Shown here: one piece after another, positions 16,182 to 23,836 of the stretch | How the letters are laid out: each line of letters begins with the position of its first letter | Position numbering within the stretch: the first letter of the stretch is position 1 | Source of the DNA: JAHCIE01 sp034431435 | GTDB taxonomy: Bacteria > Chloroflexota > Anaerolineae > Epilineales > JAHCIE01 | Reading direction: 5' to 3' | DNA: 64,000 nt | NCBI GenBank assembly: GCA_034431435.1 | Contig: DAOUDG010000057.1 | Coordinates: forward strand, 1-64,000 | Notes under the pieces: model-generated | Databases searched by the model: none | What the model was told of the DNA's origin: nothing | The model's input: only the letters and a program-made list of their open reading frames with translations | Position numbers and translations under genes: made by a program

Positions 16182-17588
16182 GTGCGACGATTTGCCGCCC
16201 TGTTAGTGATCCTGCTTCTCACTGCCCTTACCCCCGCTGTCACCCATGCTCAATCGCCCGACTGGCAGGAGAAGCGCACCACCTACTTCGCCATTACCTA
16301 CGTCACATCCCAGGCGGATGAGGCGAATCGGTATGCGCGCTTCGTCGACGCGGCTTATACCGACCTGAGCGCCATCTTCAGCCTGTCTATCCAGACGCCG
16401 GTCACGCTGCGACTCTATCCTGACGAGCGCAGCTATGTTGCTGTCAACCCTCTTGCCGAGAAGGTCAGCGGCGTTATCGCTCATGCGACATCGGGTCGGG
16501 GTCGTCGCGAGATCGCCATCGCCGTGGTGCGCACCCAGGGCATGTCGGAAGAGATGCTCATCAACAATGTACGCCACGAGCTGACCCATCTCATCGTGTC
16601 CGAGATGTCGGGGGATGAGTTGCCGGTCGGTTTCCATGAGGGCATCGCACAGTACGTGGAAAAGCCCATCGCCCGTGAGCAGCAGTCGGCCGTCACGCGC
16701 CTGCGCCAGGCCAGCCAGGCCAATCAGGTCATGACGTGGGCCGACCTGAATGCCCCCGGCGGGGCGTATTCCAGCCCTGCCATTGCCTACCCGCAGAGTC
16801 TTTCTATGGTCGGCTTCCTGGTCGACCGCTATGGCTTCGGCAAGCTCGTGGACTTCGTGAAGGCCAACGCCAGCAGCCCCGGCTATCGCACGGCGATGGA
16901 AACGGTGTACGGGGTGTCCGCCGACCAGTTGGAGGCCCAGTGGCGGGCCTACCTGCCTGAGTGGCTGGCCGGTCGGTTTGCCGTCAATGCCCTGTTTGCC
17001 TACGACCTGTCGCCGGCGCGGACTTTGCTCGAGCAGGGAACTTACACGGCGGCCAAGGAAGAGCTTGACCGCGCTGTCTATCTACTACGCACGACGGGGC
17101 AGGCCGACCGGCTGGCCGAGGCGCAGGGGCTGCTGGCCCGCGCCGAGAAGGGCATCGCTGCTGGCGCGACGACCGCCGAGGCGCGTAAGGCCCTCGAAGC
17201 GCGCAACTACGTCGCGACGCGCGAACTGGTGGCCCAGGCGCGCGCTGACTACGCTGAGTTGGGTGACACGCGCCGCGCCGAGGAACTGCGCCTCTACGAG
17301 AGCCGCGCCCTGGATGCCCTGCTCGCCCTGGACCAGTTGCGGGCGGCCGAGGGGCTGGTGCGCGGCTTCCGCTACCCGGAGGCGCGAGACGCCATCTACG
17401 AGGCCGCCCAGACCCTGGGTGAACTGGGGGATTCAAGCGGTGTCAGCGCGAGTCAGCAACTTCTGGCCGAGATGGATTCCATGCAGCAGCGGGTAGGCAT
17501 GGCGCTGGCCGGGCTTGGCGGCCTCCTGCTGGGGTTGAATATCCTGCGCCGCACGCGGCAGCCCGACCCGCACCGAGGCTGGCTATGA
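16182..17588 (+). CDS. Secreted MA-family metallopeptidase-like protein
   Basis: 468 residues. Signal peptide 1-23 (RRFAALLVILLLTALTPAVTHA) starting at GTG. A peptidase-MA-like domain follows with zinc motif H132-E133-LT-H136 and a downstream GFHEGIAQYVE that supplies the third ligand. Residues ~265-440 form helical repeats rich in Ala/Arg, TPR-like. One membrane anchor lies near the C-terminus (VGMALAGLGGLLLGLNIL) before a short basic tail. It opens a moxR/VWA cluster and overlaps the next gene by 4 bases (ATGA). A role in envelope protein processing is inferred. Confidence 0.82.
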   Translation: MRRFAALLVILLLTALTPAVTHAQSPDWQEKRTTYFAITYVTSQADEANRYARFVDAAYTDLSAIFSLSIQTPVTLRLYPDERSYVAVNPLAEKVSGVIAHATSGRGRREIAIAVVRTQGMSEEMLINNVRHELTHLIVSEMSGDELPVGFHEGIAQYVEKPIAREQQSAVTRLRQASQANQVMTWADLNAPGGAYSSPAIAYPQSLSMVGFLVDRYGFGKLVDFVKANASSPGYRTAMETVYGVSADQLEAQWRAYLPEWLAGRFAVNALFAYDLSPARTLLEQGTYTAAKEELDRAVYLLRTTGQADRLAEAQGLLARAEKGIAAGATTAEARKALEARNYVATRELVAQARADYAELGDTRRAEELRLYESRALDALLALDQLRAAEGLVRGFRYPEARDAIYEAAQTLGELGDSSGVSASQQLLAEMDSMQQRVGMALAGLGGLLLGLNILRRTRQPDPHRGWL

Positions 17589-18949
17589 CTCCCCGCCGCA
17601 CAGAGCTGGACGTTCGACTGGGCAACGTTGCCCGCGAACTCGCGGCGCGTGAGATCGTGCGCGCCCTGGTGCAGGGGGCCTGGCTGGGATTGGGCGTCTT
17701 TGTCGCGGCCCTGGGCGTTGCGCTGTGGCGCGGCTGGCCCATCCACCTGCCCCTCTACTTTGTGGGTGCGGCGCTGCTTGGCGCGCTCTATGTGGCCGCT
17801 GACCTGCTGCTCAACCGCATCTCGGCGCGCCGCCTGGCCGAGCGGCTGGACACCCGCCTTCATCTGCACGAGCAGACGACGACCGCGCTAGAGGTGGCGG
17901 GCCGGTCGCCATCGCCCACCTACCTGGAGAGCCTGCTGCTCGACCGGGCCAACGTCACCCTGGCCGAGGCTGAGCGCCGCGTGTCCCGACTCGGCTGGAT
18001 TCCCTGGCGCGAGGTGGAGACCCTGGCCGCTGTCCTGCTCATCGTGCTGGGTGCCATGGCATTTATTAGCCTGGGGCGCGGCCTGCCCACCGTTTCACCT
18101 CGCCCGCTGCCCGCGTTGAACGACGCGACCGCCAGGACCGCGACGCAGCCGCGCACCGCCCCCCGCCCCGGCGCGGGCGACCAACCCGTCGGTATGCCTT
18201 CGCCGGCCCAGAGCGAAGCCGCGCGCCGTGCCCTGGCTGCCCTGGCGGCGGCGCTCGGCGATCAGGCGGCCACGGCTGCCGCCGCCGAAGCGCTGCGCCA
18301 GGGCGATGCCCAGGGTGCAGCCGACGAGATACGTCGCCTCGCCGATCAGGCCGATAGCCTGTCGCAGGGGGCGCGCCGAGACCTGGGGCAGGCCCTGCGA
18401 CGCGGGGCGCAGGCTGTGCAACAGGATGCGCCGAGTCTCGCCGATCCGCTCCGCCGCGCGGCGAGCGGGGTCGAGCGCGGTGGTGCGTCCGCTGAGCGGG
18501 GCCTCGAGGACCTTGCCCGCGAACTGGAGCGTCTGGCCCAGAGCCAGGGGCAACAGGGCCAGCAGGCGCAGGGGCCACAGGGCCAGCAGGGGCAACAGGG
18601 TCAGGCGCAAGGCCAGGGTCAGGCGCAGGGCCAGGGTCAGGCAGGTCAGGGTCAGGCGCAGGGCCAGGGTCAGGGCGCGGGGCAGGGGGCGGGGAGTGGC
18701 GGCCAGGGCGCGGACGACCGCGCCGGTGTCGAGGGTGTGCCGGTGGAACTGGCCGCCCGGCCCGACCCGTCGCAACCCACCACGCGCCGCGCTGATCCCA
18801 ACGCCCAGCCGCAAGGTTCCGCCAGTGGGGGCGGCTTCGGCCAGGGTGGCGCCCCGGGCGGCGATGCGGTCGACGCCCCCGCCGACCTGCTGCGCTACCC
18901 CTGGGACCTGCGCGGCGTCGTGCAGGAGTATTTCACACCGAGCAAGTGA
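17585..18949 (+). CDS. DUF4175-like membrane protein with Gln/Gly-rich repeat
   Basis: 454 residues. Two transmembrane segments (near 33-75) and a third near 145-162 are followed by an Ala-rich helical region. A strongly biased Gln-Gly-Ala stretch follows (about 320-380, repeated QGQ and QAQGQG). The C-terminus (LLRYPWDLRGVVQEYFTPS) resembles the end of DUF4175-type proteins found next to moxR/DUF58/VWA genes. It overlaps both the peptidase (ATGA) and nearly the DUF58 gene. Function unknown; a membrane partner of the MoxR complex is inferred. Confidence 0.72.
   Translation: MTPRRTELDVRLGNVARELAAREIVRALVQGAWLGLGVFVAALGVALWRGWPIHLPLYFVGAALLGALYVAADLLLNRISARRLAERLDTRLHLHEQTTTALEVAGRSPSPTYLESLLLDRANVTLAEAERRVSRLGWIPWREVETLAAVLLIVLGAMAFISLGRGLPTVSPRPLPALNDATARTATQPRTAPRPGAGDQPVGMPSPAQSEAARRALAALAAALGDQAATAAAAEALRQGDAQGAADEIRRLADQADSLSQGARRDLGQALRRGAQAVQQDAPSLADPLRRAASGVERGGASAERGLEDLARELERLAQSQGQQGQQAQGPQGQQGQQGQAQGQGQAQGQGQAGQGQAQGQGQGAGQGAGSGGQGADDRAGVEGVPVELAARPDPSQPTTRRADPNAQPQGSASGGGFGQGGAPGGDAVDAPADLLRYPWDLRGVVQEYFTPSK
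18540..18720 (+). repeat. Gln/Gly-coding short tandem repeat
   Basis: Repeats of cagggccagggtcaggc and cagcaggggcaacag units inside the DUF4175-like gene. They code alternating Gln, Gly and Ala and are probably length-variable. Confidence 0.8.
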
Positions 18950-18953
18950 TGCC

Positions 18954-19883
18954 ATGTTCAACGCCTTCCGAAGCCTGCTGCGCCGCGAAACCGTCGAGAC
19001 ACCTGCCCTCTTCGATGAGGCTTTTCTGCGGCGTCTGGAGCGGCTGGCCTTGCAACCCGACCGCACGCTGCGTGGCGGCATCATGGGGACGCATCGCTCG
19101 CGGCGGCGCGTGCCGGGGCCGTATATGGTGGACCATCGTCCCTATGCGCCGGGCGACGATCTGCGCTACGTGGACTGGCACGCCTATGGGCGGAGCGACC
19201 ACCTCTTCGTCAAGCTCGCTGAGGCGGCTCAGGACGTCAATGTCCACATCGTCGTCGACCACAGTGGCAGCATGCGGTGGGGCACGCCCCCAAAACTATT
19301 CGCGACGCTGCGCCTCGCCGCCGCCATCGGCTACATTGCCCTGGCTAACGGTGACCGCGTGACCGTCACGCCCTTCGCTGGCCGCGTCGACGAAGCCTTC
19401 GGCCCTGTCCAGTCCAGGCAGCAGGCGGCCGTCCTGCGCCGCTTCCTGGAGGGCATTCAGCCCAGCGCCACCCCCGCCAGTGGCAGCGCCGCTGCCGAGG
19501 CCGTGCGGCAGGTGACACGCACCCGGCGTGGCGGGCTGCTCGTGCTCGTCTCGGACCTGCTGGCCGACGACTGGGTGCAGGCGCTGCGGCCGCTGCGCCC
19601 GCCGCGCTGGCAGGCCCTGGTTCTGCATCTCCTCGATCCGCTGGAACTTGCCCCGACCCTGGCGGATGACCTGGACCTGGAGGACGTAGAAACCGGCGAG
19701 CGCGTGCCCGTCGCCGTGACGAGCGCGACCCTGGACACCTACCGCTCCCGCGTCGAGCGCTGGTGCGCTGATACCGAGGCCGCCTGCGAGCGGCTGGGCG
19801 CGACCTATGCCCGCGTCCAGACCGACTGGCCCATTGAGCGCGTCATCATCCCGTACCTGCGCCGCCGCCGGATGCTGGTCTAG
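18954..19883 (+). CDS. DUF58 protein (VWA-like MoxR partner)
   Basis: 309 residues starting at the ATG 4 bases after the previous stop; the frame is open further upstream but that part lies inside the DUF4175-like gene. Conserved features are GTHRSRRRVPGPYMVDHRPYAPGDDLRYVDW and a VWA fold with intact MIDAS start DHSGSM near residue 101. The final conserved segment is YLRRRRMLV. DUF58 proteins act with MoxR AAA ATPases; the moxR gene lies 6.5 kb further on in the same cluster. A chaperone-like or complex-assembly role is family knowledge, not proven here. Confidence 0.92.
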   Translation: MFNAFRSLLRRETVETPALFDEAFLRRLERLALQPDRTLRGGIMGTHRSRRRVPGPYMVDHRPYAPGDDLRYVDWHAYGRSDHLFVKLAEAAQDVNVHIVVDHSGSMRWGTPPKLFATLRLAAAIGYIALANGDRVTVTPFAGRVDEAFGPVQSRQQAAVLRRFLEGIQPSATPASGSAAAEAVRQVTRTRRGGLLVLVSDLLADDWVQALRPLRPPRWQALVLHLLDPLELAPTLADDLDLEDVETGERVPVAVTSATLDTYRSRVERWCADTEAACERLGATYARVQTDWPIERVIIPYLRRRRMLV

Positions 19884-19886
19884 CCG

Positions 19887-20744
19887 ATGGCCGCCGCCGT
19901 GGTGCCTGTGTTGTCTCACTACCAAGTTGAGCCGCTATTCAAGGCGCATCGCGCCGGCGAGACGACAGCTATCACGTCCCTCGACCTGGGGTTGACGGCC
20001 GTCGAGGTGGCCCTCGCGCCGGAGGGCGTGGCAGCGCCCGGCGGGGGCTGCCTCGACTGGGCGACGCTGGCCGCCATCGCCGCCGACGACGTGGGGTGCT
20101 ACAGGATTGAGGATGGGGCGGCTGTCAAGGCGCAGCAGTTCTCGGAGACACTGAACCGCATGTATAGCCTGATGCCGACGCGCCGCGCCCCGACCATGCT
20201 TATCTCCGGCATCCCGATGCACCGTATCAAGGGCATCGATCCGACCGAGGATACGCGGCGCAAGATTCGTGCCGCCAACCCGCGCGGCCGCGTGCTGGAC
20301 ACGGCGACTGGCCTGGGCTACACGGCCATCGAGGCCGCGCGGACTGCCGATCACGTGATGACCATTGAGATTGACCCGACGGCCCTGGCCATAGCACGCC
20401 TCAACCCGTGGTCGCGCAGCCTGTTCGACAACCCGAAGATTCAGCAGGTCATCGGCGACAGCTTCGATGTCGTCGCCGACCTGCCCGACGAGAGTTTCTC
20501 CGTCATCGTCCATGACCCGCCCATCATGAGTCTGGCGGGCGACCTGTACTCAAGCGATATGTATGCCGAGCTGTACCGGATTCTCAAGCGAAGCGGCCGC
20601 CTCTTTCACTACATCGGCGACCCCGAGGGCAAGATGGGCGCGAATGTGACCCGTGGCGCGACCCGTCGCCTGCAAGCTGTGGGTTTCGCGCGCGTCGAGC
20701 GACGCTCCGAGGCCTTCGGCATCGTTGCCTACAAGGAACGATGA
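19887..20744 (+). CDS. Predicted SAM-dependent methyltransferase (COG2521-like)
   Basis: 285 residues. The Rossmann SAM-binding motif is VLDTATGLGYTAIEAA near residue 135, followed by acidic strand-2 end TIEIDPTA and motif IV VIVHDPPIMS, where the DPP resembles RNA- or small-molecule-modifying enzymes. The ~100-residue N-terminal region is variable. The pattern resembles the COG2521 group of predicted methyltransferases best known from archaea. It starts 3 bases after the DUF58 stop and overlaps the next VWA gene by 4 bases, so it is firmly inside the operon. The substrate is unknown. Confidence 0.8.
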   Translation: MAAAVVPVLSHYQVEPLFKAHRAGETTAITSLDLGLTAVEVALAPEGVAAPGGGCLDWATLAAIAADDVGCYRIEDGAAVKAQQFSETLNRMYSLMPTRRAPTMLISGIPMHRIKGIDPTEDTRRKIRAANPRGRVLDTATGLGYTAIEAARTADHVMTIEIDPTALAIARLNPWSRSLFDNPKIQQVIGDSFDVVADLPDESFSVIVHDPPIMSLAGDLYSSDMYAELYRILKRSGRLFHYIGDPEGKMGANVTRGATRRLQAVGFARVERRSEAFGIVAYKER

Positions 20745-22567
20745 ACCTGCTGCAACCCCTGGCCCTGCTGGGCCTGGCCGTCCTGCCCATCATTCTCATC
20801 CTGCACATGCTGCGGGCACGCCGCCGCCGGGTGGCGGTGTCCAGCGCGAGGCTGTGGCGTGACCTGCCGCCACCGACCCTCGGCGCGCGTCGTCGGCGCA
20901 TCCCGTGGACCCTGGTGTTGCTGCTGCAACTCCTGGTGGCGACGCTGGTCGTCGTTGCCCTGGCCCGCCCGACCGTGACACGCTTTCTGTCGGGGCAACC
21001 TGTACATAGCATCATTGTTCTCGATACTACTACAAGTATGTTGACGCAGGAGGGCGGTGGGACGCGCTTTGACGCGGCTCGCTCCCAGGCGGCGCGCATC
21101 ATCAGCGGTCTGGGTGGTGACGACCGCGTGACCCTGATCGCCATGAGCGCGGCCCCCCATGTCGTGGCCCAGGCCGCGGCGGCCGACAAGGCTGGCGTGG
21201 CGGCTGCCCTGGACCGCCTGACCCCTGGCGGCACGGGCACGGACCTGGCGACGGCCCTGTACCTGGCCGATGGCGTGGTCGACGCGAGCTATGATAACCA
21301 GATTATCGTTCTCAGTGACCGCGCCCTGGCCCCGGCCAGCCGCCGTGACCTGCCGACGCGCGTCGCCGCGCCCCTGGTCTGGCCCAGCCTCGGCCGCGAC
21401 GCCGCTAATCAATCCCTGGAATCCGTATCCGCTCGCCGCCGCGCCGACGGCCGAACTGCCGTCTTTGCCCGCGCCGCCAACGCCTCGGCCACGCCGGTTG
21501 AACGCCGCCTGCAACTGCTGGCTGACGGGGATCGCCTGGCGGAGGTTCCGGTGCGCCTGGCAGCGGAGAGCGACTACGAACAGGTGTGGACCGTGCCAGC
21601 CGGCGTCAAGGCGGTCGAGGTGCGGCTCGTCGGCTCCGACGCGCTCGCCGCCGACGATAGGGCATTCCTGAGCCTGGAAGAGGGCCGCCGCCGCTCGGCG
21701 GTGGTCGTCGGCAACAACACCGACGCCCTGGCTCGCGCCCTGCGCGCCAACCCGACCCTGCGCGTGACCACGGTCGCGCCCGAAAACTACACTCCAACCC
21801 CCGATACGGAGTTGACCGTCTTCCAGGGCTACCTACCCGCGACTCTGCCACCCGGCGGCGTCATTATCGTCAGCCCGCCCGCGGATAGTATCTTCCGCGC
21901 GGGCGCGCCGCGCCAGAATCTGGCCGTCGAGCGCGGCGACGACCCGCTGGTCAGCGGCATCGACCTGGGGGCGGTGCGCTTCGACAACATCCCCAGGGTC
22001 ACGCTGCCCGCCTGGGCGCAGCCTGTGGTCAGCGCCCGCGACCACCCGTTACTGGCGCGCGGCCAGAGCGGATCGAGCCGGGTCGTCGCACTGACCTTCG
22101 ACCTGAAGCAGACCAACCTGACCGCCAAGCTGGCCTTCCCGGTCCTTCTGGCCCGCGCCGTGGCCGAGGTCACGCGCCCGCCACTACCGCCCGCTGTCCT
22201 GGCGGGTCAGCCGGTGCCCTTGTCGGCCGCGCCGGGCGCGGTCCTCAACGTCGCGCGCCAGACCGACAGCGGCGAGCAGCCCGTCGCGCTCGGCCAGAGT
22301 GGGACCCTGGACCGTACCGAGACGCCCGGTCTCTACACCGCCACTGAATCGCGCGGTGGCATTGTGACGTGGTCAGGTCGTTTCGCCGTCCACGCCGGCT
22401 CGGCCCTGGAGTCGGACGTGCGCCCCCAGCCTGTCCCGAACTTCCAGGCCGCGCCGCAGCCCGCGCTGGCGAGTCCCGCCGAGCCGAGCGGTCGCGAGTT
22501 GTGGATGCTGCTTGCTCTGGCCGCGCTCGTCGCCCTGGGCGTCGAGGCCGTGGTGGCGCGGCGGTAG
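20741..22567 (+). CDS. BatA-like membrane VWA protein
   Basis: 608 residues. The N-terminal aerotolerance-type double membrane anchor (residues 5-25 and 55-75) is typical of BatA. A VWA domain begins at HSIIVLDTTTSM, where the MIDAS DxSxS is partly altered to DTTTS. A long beta-rich middle follows, and the C-terminal membrane helix is LWMLLALAALVALGVEAVVA. The domain therefore faces the outside or periplasm with anchors at both ends. It overlaps the methyltransferase gene (ATGA). It probably belongs to a membrane complex driven by MoxR. Confidence 0.87.
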   Translation: MNLLQPLALLGLAVLPIILILHMLRARRRRVAVSSARLWRDLPPPTLGARRRRIPWTLVLLLQLLVATLVVVALARPTVTRFLSGQPVHSIIVLDTTTSMLTQEGGGTRFDAARSQAARIISGLGGDDRVTLIAMSAAPHVVAQAAAADKAGVAAALDRLTPGGTGTDLATALYLADGVVDASYDNQIIVLSDRALAPASRRDLPTRVAAPLVWPSLGRDAANQSLESVSARRRADGRTAVFARAANASATPVERRLQLLADGDRLAEVPVRLAAESDYEQVWTVPAGVKAVEVRLVGSDALAADDRAFLSLEEGRRRSAVVVGNNTDALARALRANPTLRVTTVAPENYTPTPDTELTVFQGYLPATLPPGGVIIVSPPADSIFRAGAPRQNLAVERGDDPLVSGIDLGAVRFDNIPRVTLPAWAQPVVSARDHPLLARGQSGSSRVVALTFDLKQTNLTAKLAFPVLLARAVAEVTRPPLPPAVLAGQPVPLSAAPGAVLNVARQTDSGEQPVALGQSGTLDRTETPGLYTATESRGGIVTWSGRFAVHAGSALESDVRPQPVPNFQAAPQPALASPAEPSGRELWMLLALAALVALGVEAVVARR

Positions 22568-22624
22568 CTCTTACCTGGCGTGCGGTCGCCCGGCTGCCGC
22601 GCTCCAAGAACACATAGGACGTTC

Positions 22625-23230
22625 ATGACCGACCCAAGCTTCTATCTCTTGCATCGCCCCGATGTGCCGTGGCAGGACTATGGCGATGTTCTCGTGGCGG
22701 GCCTGACCGAGCGGCTACCACGCCGCGATGGTCAGCTGCAGCTTGAACGCGCCGGACCCTATGTACCCTCTATCACCGTGGCAGGCGACAACGTCGTCGT
22801 CACCGATGCCCTGCGTCGGCGCCTGGCGGAGTCGGGCCTGACGGGCTTTGCCTTCCGCCCGATTCACAAGGCGCGCATCGTCCACCTCGATTGGATCGGC
22901 TGGGACCGCGAGACGGAAATGCCGCAGGAACTGCCCGATTCTGGCGATCCCGACGACTACATTCTGCAACGTCCCCATGACCCGGCCCTGGCCGAGGCGA
23001 TGGGCGAGTTGTGGGAGCTGGTGGCTGAGGAGGGCGGCGAGTTGGAGAAGGTTAGTGTCGGCCCGAATCCGTGGCAGGCGCGGCTGTACCTCAAGCTCGA
23101 TAGCTGGGCTGGCCACGACTTCTTCCGACCGGTCGGCTATGGCTTCACCTATGTTAGCGAGCGCGCCCGCGCCTGGCTCGCCGACCAGCCCGACGCCTGG
23201 GTATCGCTGCGCCCGGCCCTGGCGCGCTAG
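22625..23230 (+). CDS. Hypothetical cytoplasmic protein
   Basis: 201 residues starting at ATG 22625 after a tagga site, 57 bases after the BatA-like gene. It has no signal peptide or membrane segments, is acidic with many Trp (HLDWIGWDRETEMP) and ends in VSERARAWLADQPDAWVSLRP. The arrangement faintly recalls Imm/double-CXXCG-type small proteins but the CXXCG pairs are absent. I do not recognise the family. Its position suggests it is the last gene of the first half of the moxR cluster. Confidence 0.65.
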   Translation: MTDPSFYLLHRPDVPWQDYGDVLVAGLTERLPRRDGQLQLERAGPYVPSITVAGDNVVVTDALRRRLAESGLTGFAFRPIHKARIVHLDWIGWDRETEMPQELPDSGDPDDYILQRPHDPALAEAMGELWELVAEEGGELEKVSVGPNPWQARLYLKLDSWAGHDFFRPVGYGFTYVSERARAWLADQPDAWVSLRPALAR

Positions 23231-23713
23231 CTAGAGCCGGATGTCGAGTTCGATCTCGTCCCGCAGGGGGATGCCATCGTTACCGAGGAGCGGAATTTCG
23301 GACTTGAGGCGGCGGGCGCGTGTCACGGCATCGGGGCGCAGGGCCGCCAGCCGGAAGCCGCGACGCTGGTAGAAGCGCAAGGCGTGGAGATTGTCGTTAG
23401 TTGTAACGAGGCGCAGGCGCGAACAGTTCGCCGCGCGGGCAGTGTCGATCACCGCTTGCAGCAGCGTCGAGCCGATGCCCTCACCCTCGCGCAGGCTGTC
23501 CAGGCTCATGACCTCGGCATCGTCGCCGTCGAGGCGGTACGTGATCAGGCCGACGACCGTCTCGCCGTCCAGCGCGACGAGACCCGGCAGAGTAGTCATG
23601 TCGACCAGCGTTTCGCGGACGACCATCAGCGTCGATCCCCAACGCTGGGCGACGAACGCGGCCAGCCAGACGCGGTCGGCATCCGTCAGAGGGCGGACTG
23701 CAAACGGGATCAT
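23231..23713 (-). CDS. GNAT N-acetyltransferase
   Basis: 160 residues on the minus strand. Residues 1-100 carry the GNAT fold with acetyl-CoA pyrophosphate loop REGEGIGSTLLQAV (variant of Q/RxxGxG/A) and the C-terminal LHALRFYQRRGFRLAAL. The frame extends 46 codons further upstream, but the ATG at 23713 has an aggaaagagg ribosome site and matches family starts. It is inserted between the two halves of the moxR/VWA cluster in the opposite orientation and abuts the end of the hypothetical gene. Substrate unknown. Confidence 0.88.
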   Translation of the reverse strand: MIPFAVRPLTDADRVWLAAFVAQRWGSTLMVVRETLVDMTTLPGLVALDGETVVGLITYRLDGDDAEVMSLDSLREGEGIGSTLLQAVIDTARAANCSRLRLVTTNDNLHALRFYQRRGFRLAALRPDAVTRARRLKSEIPLLGNDGIPLRDEIELDIRL

Positions 23714-23836
23714 AACGATTGCCTCTTTCCTGCGTGTCCTGTGCCCTTGTGATTCTGGCGCCAGACCCGTGGAGAATTGCATCATCAGTCGAGTAAGCAT
23801 AACGCATCGCACCCGTGAGTCTAGTCGGAACAGCGC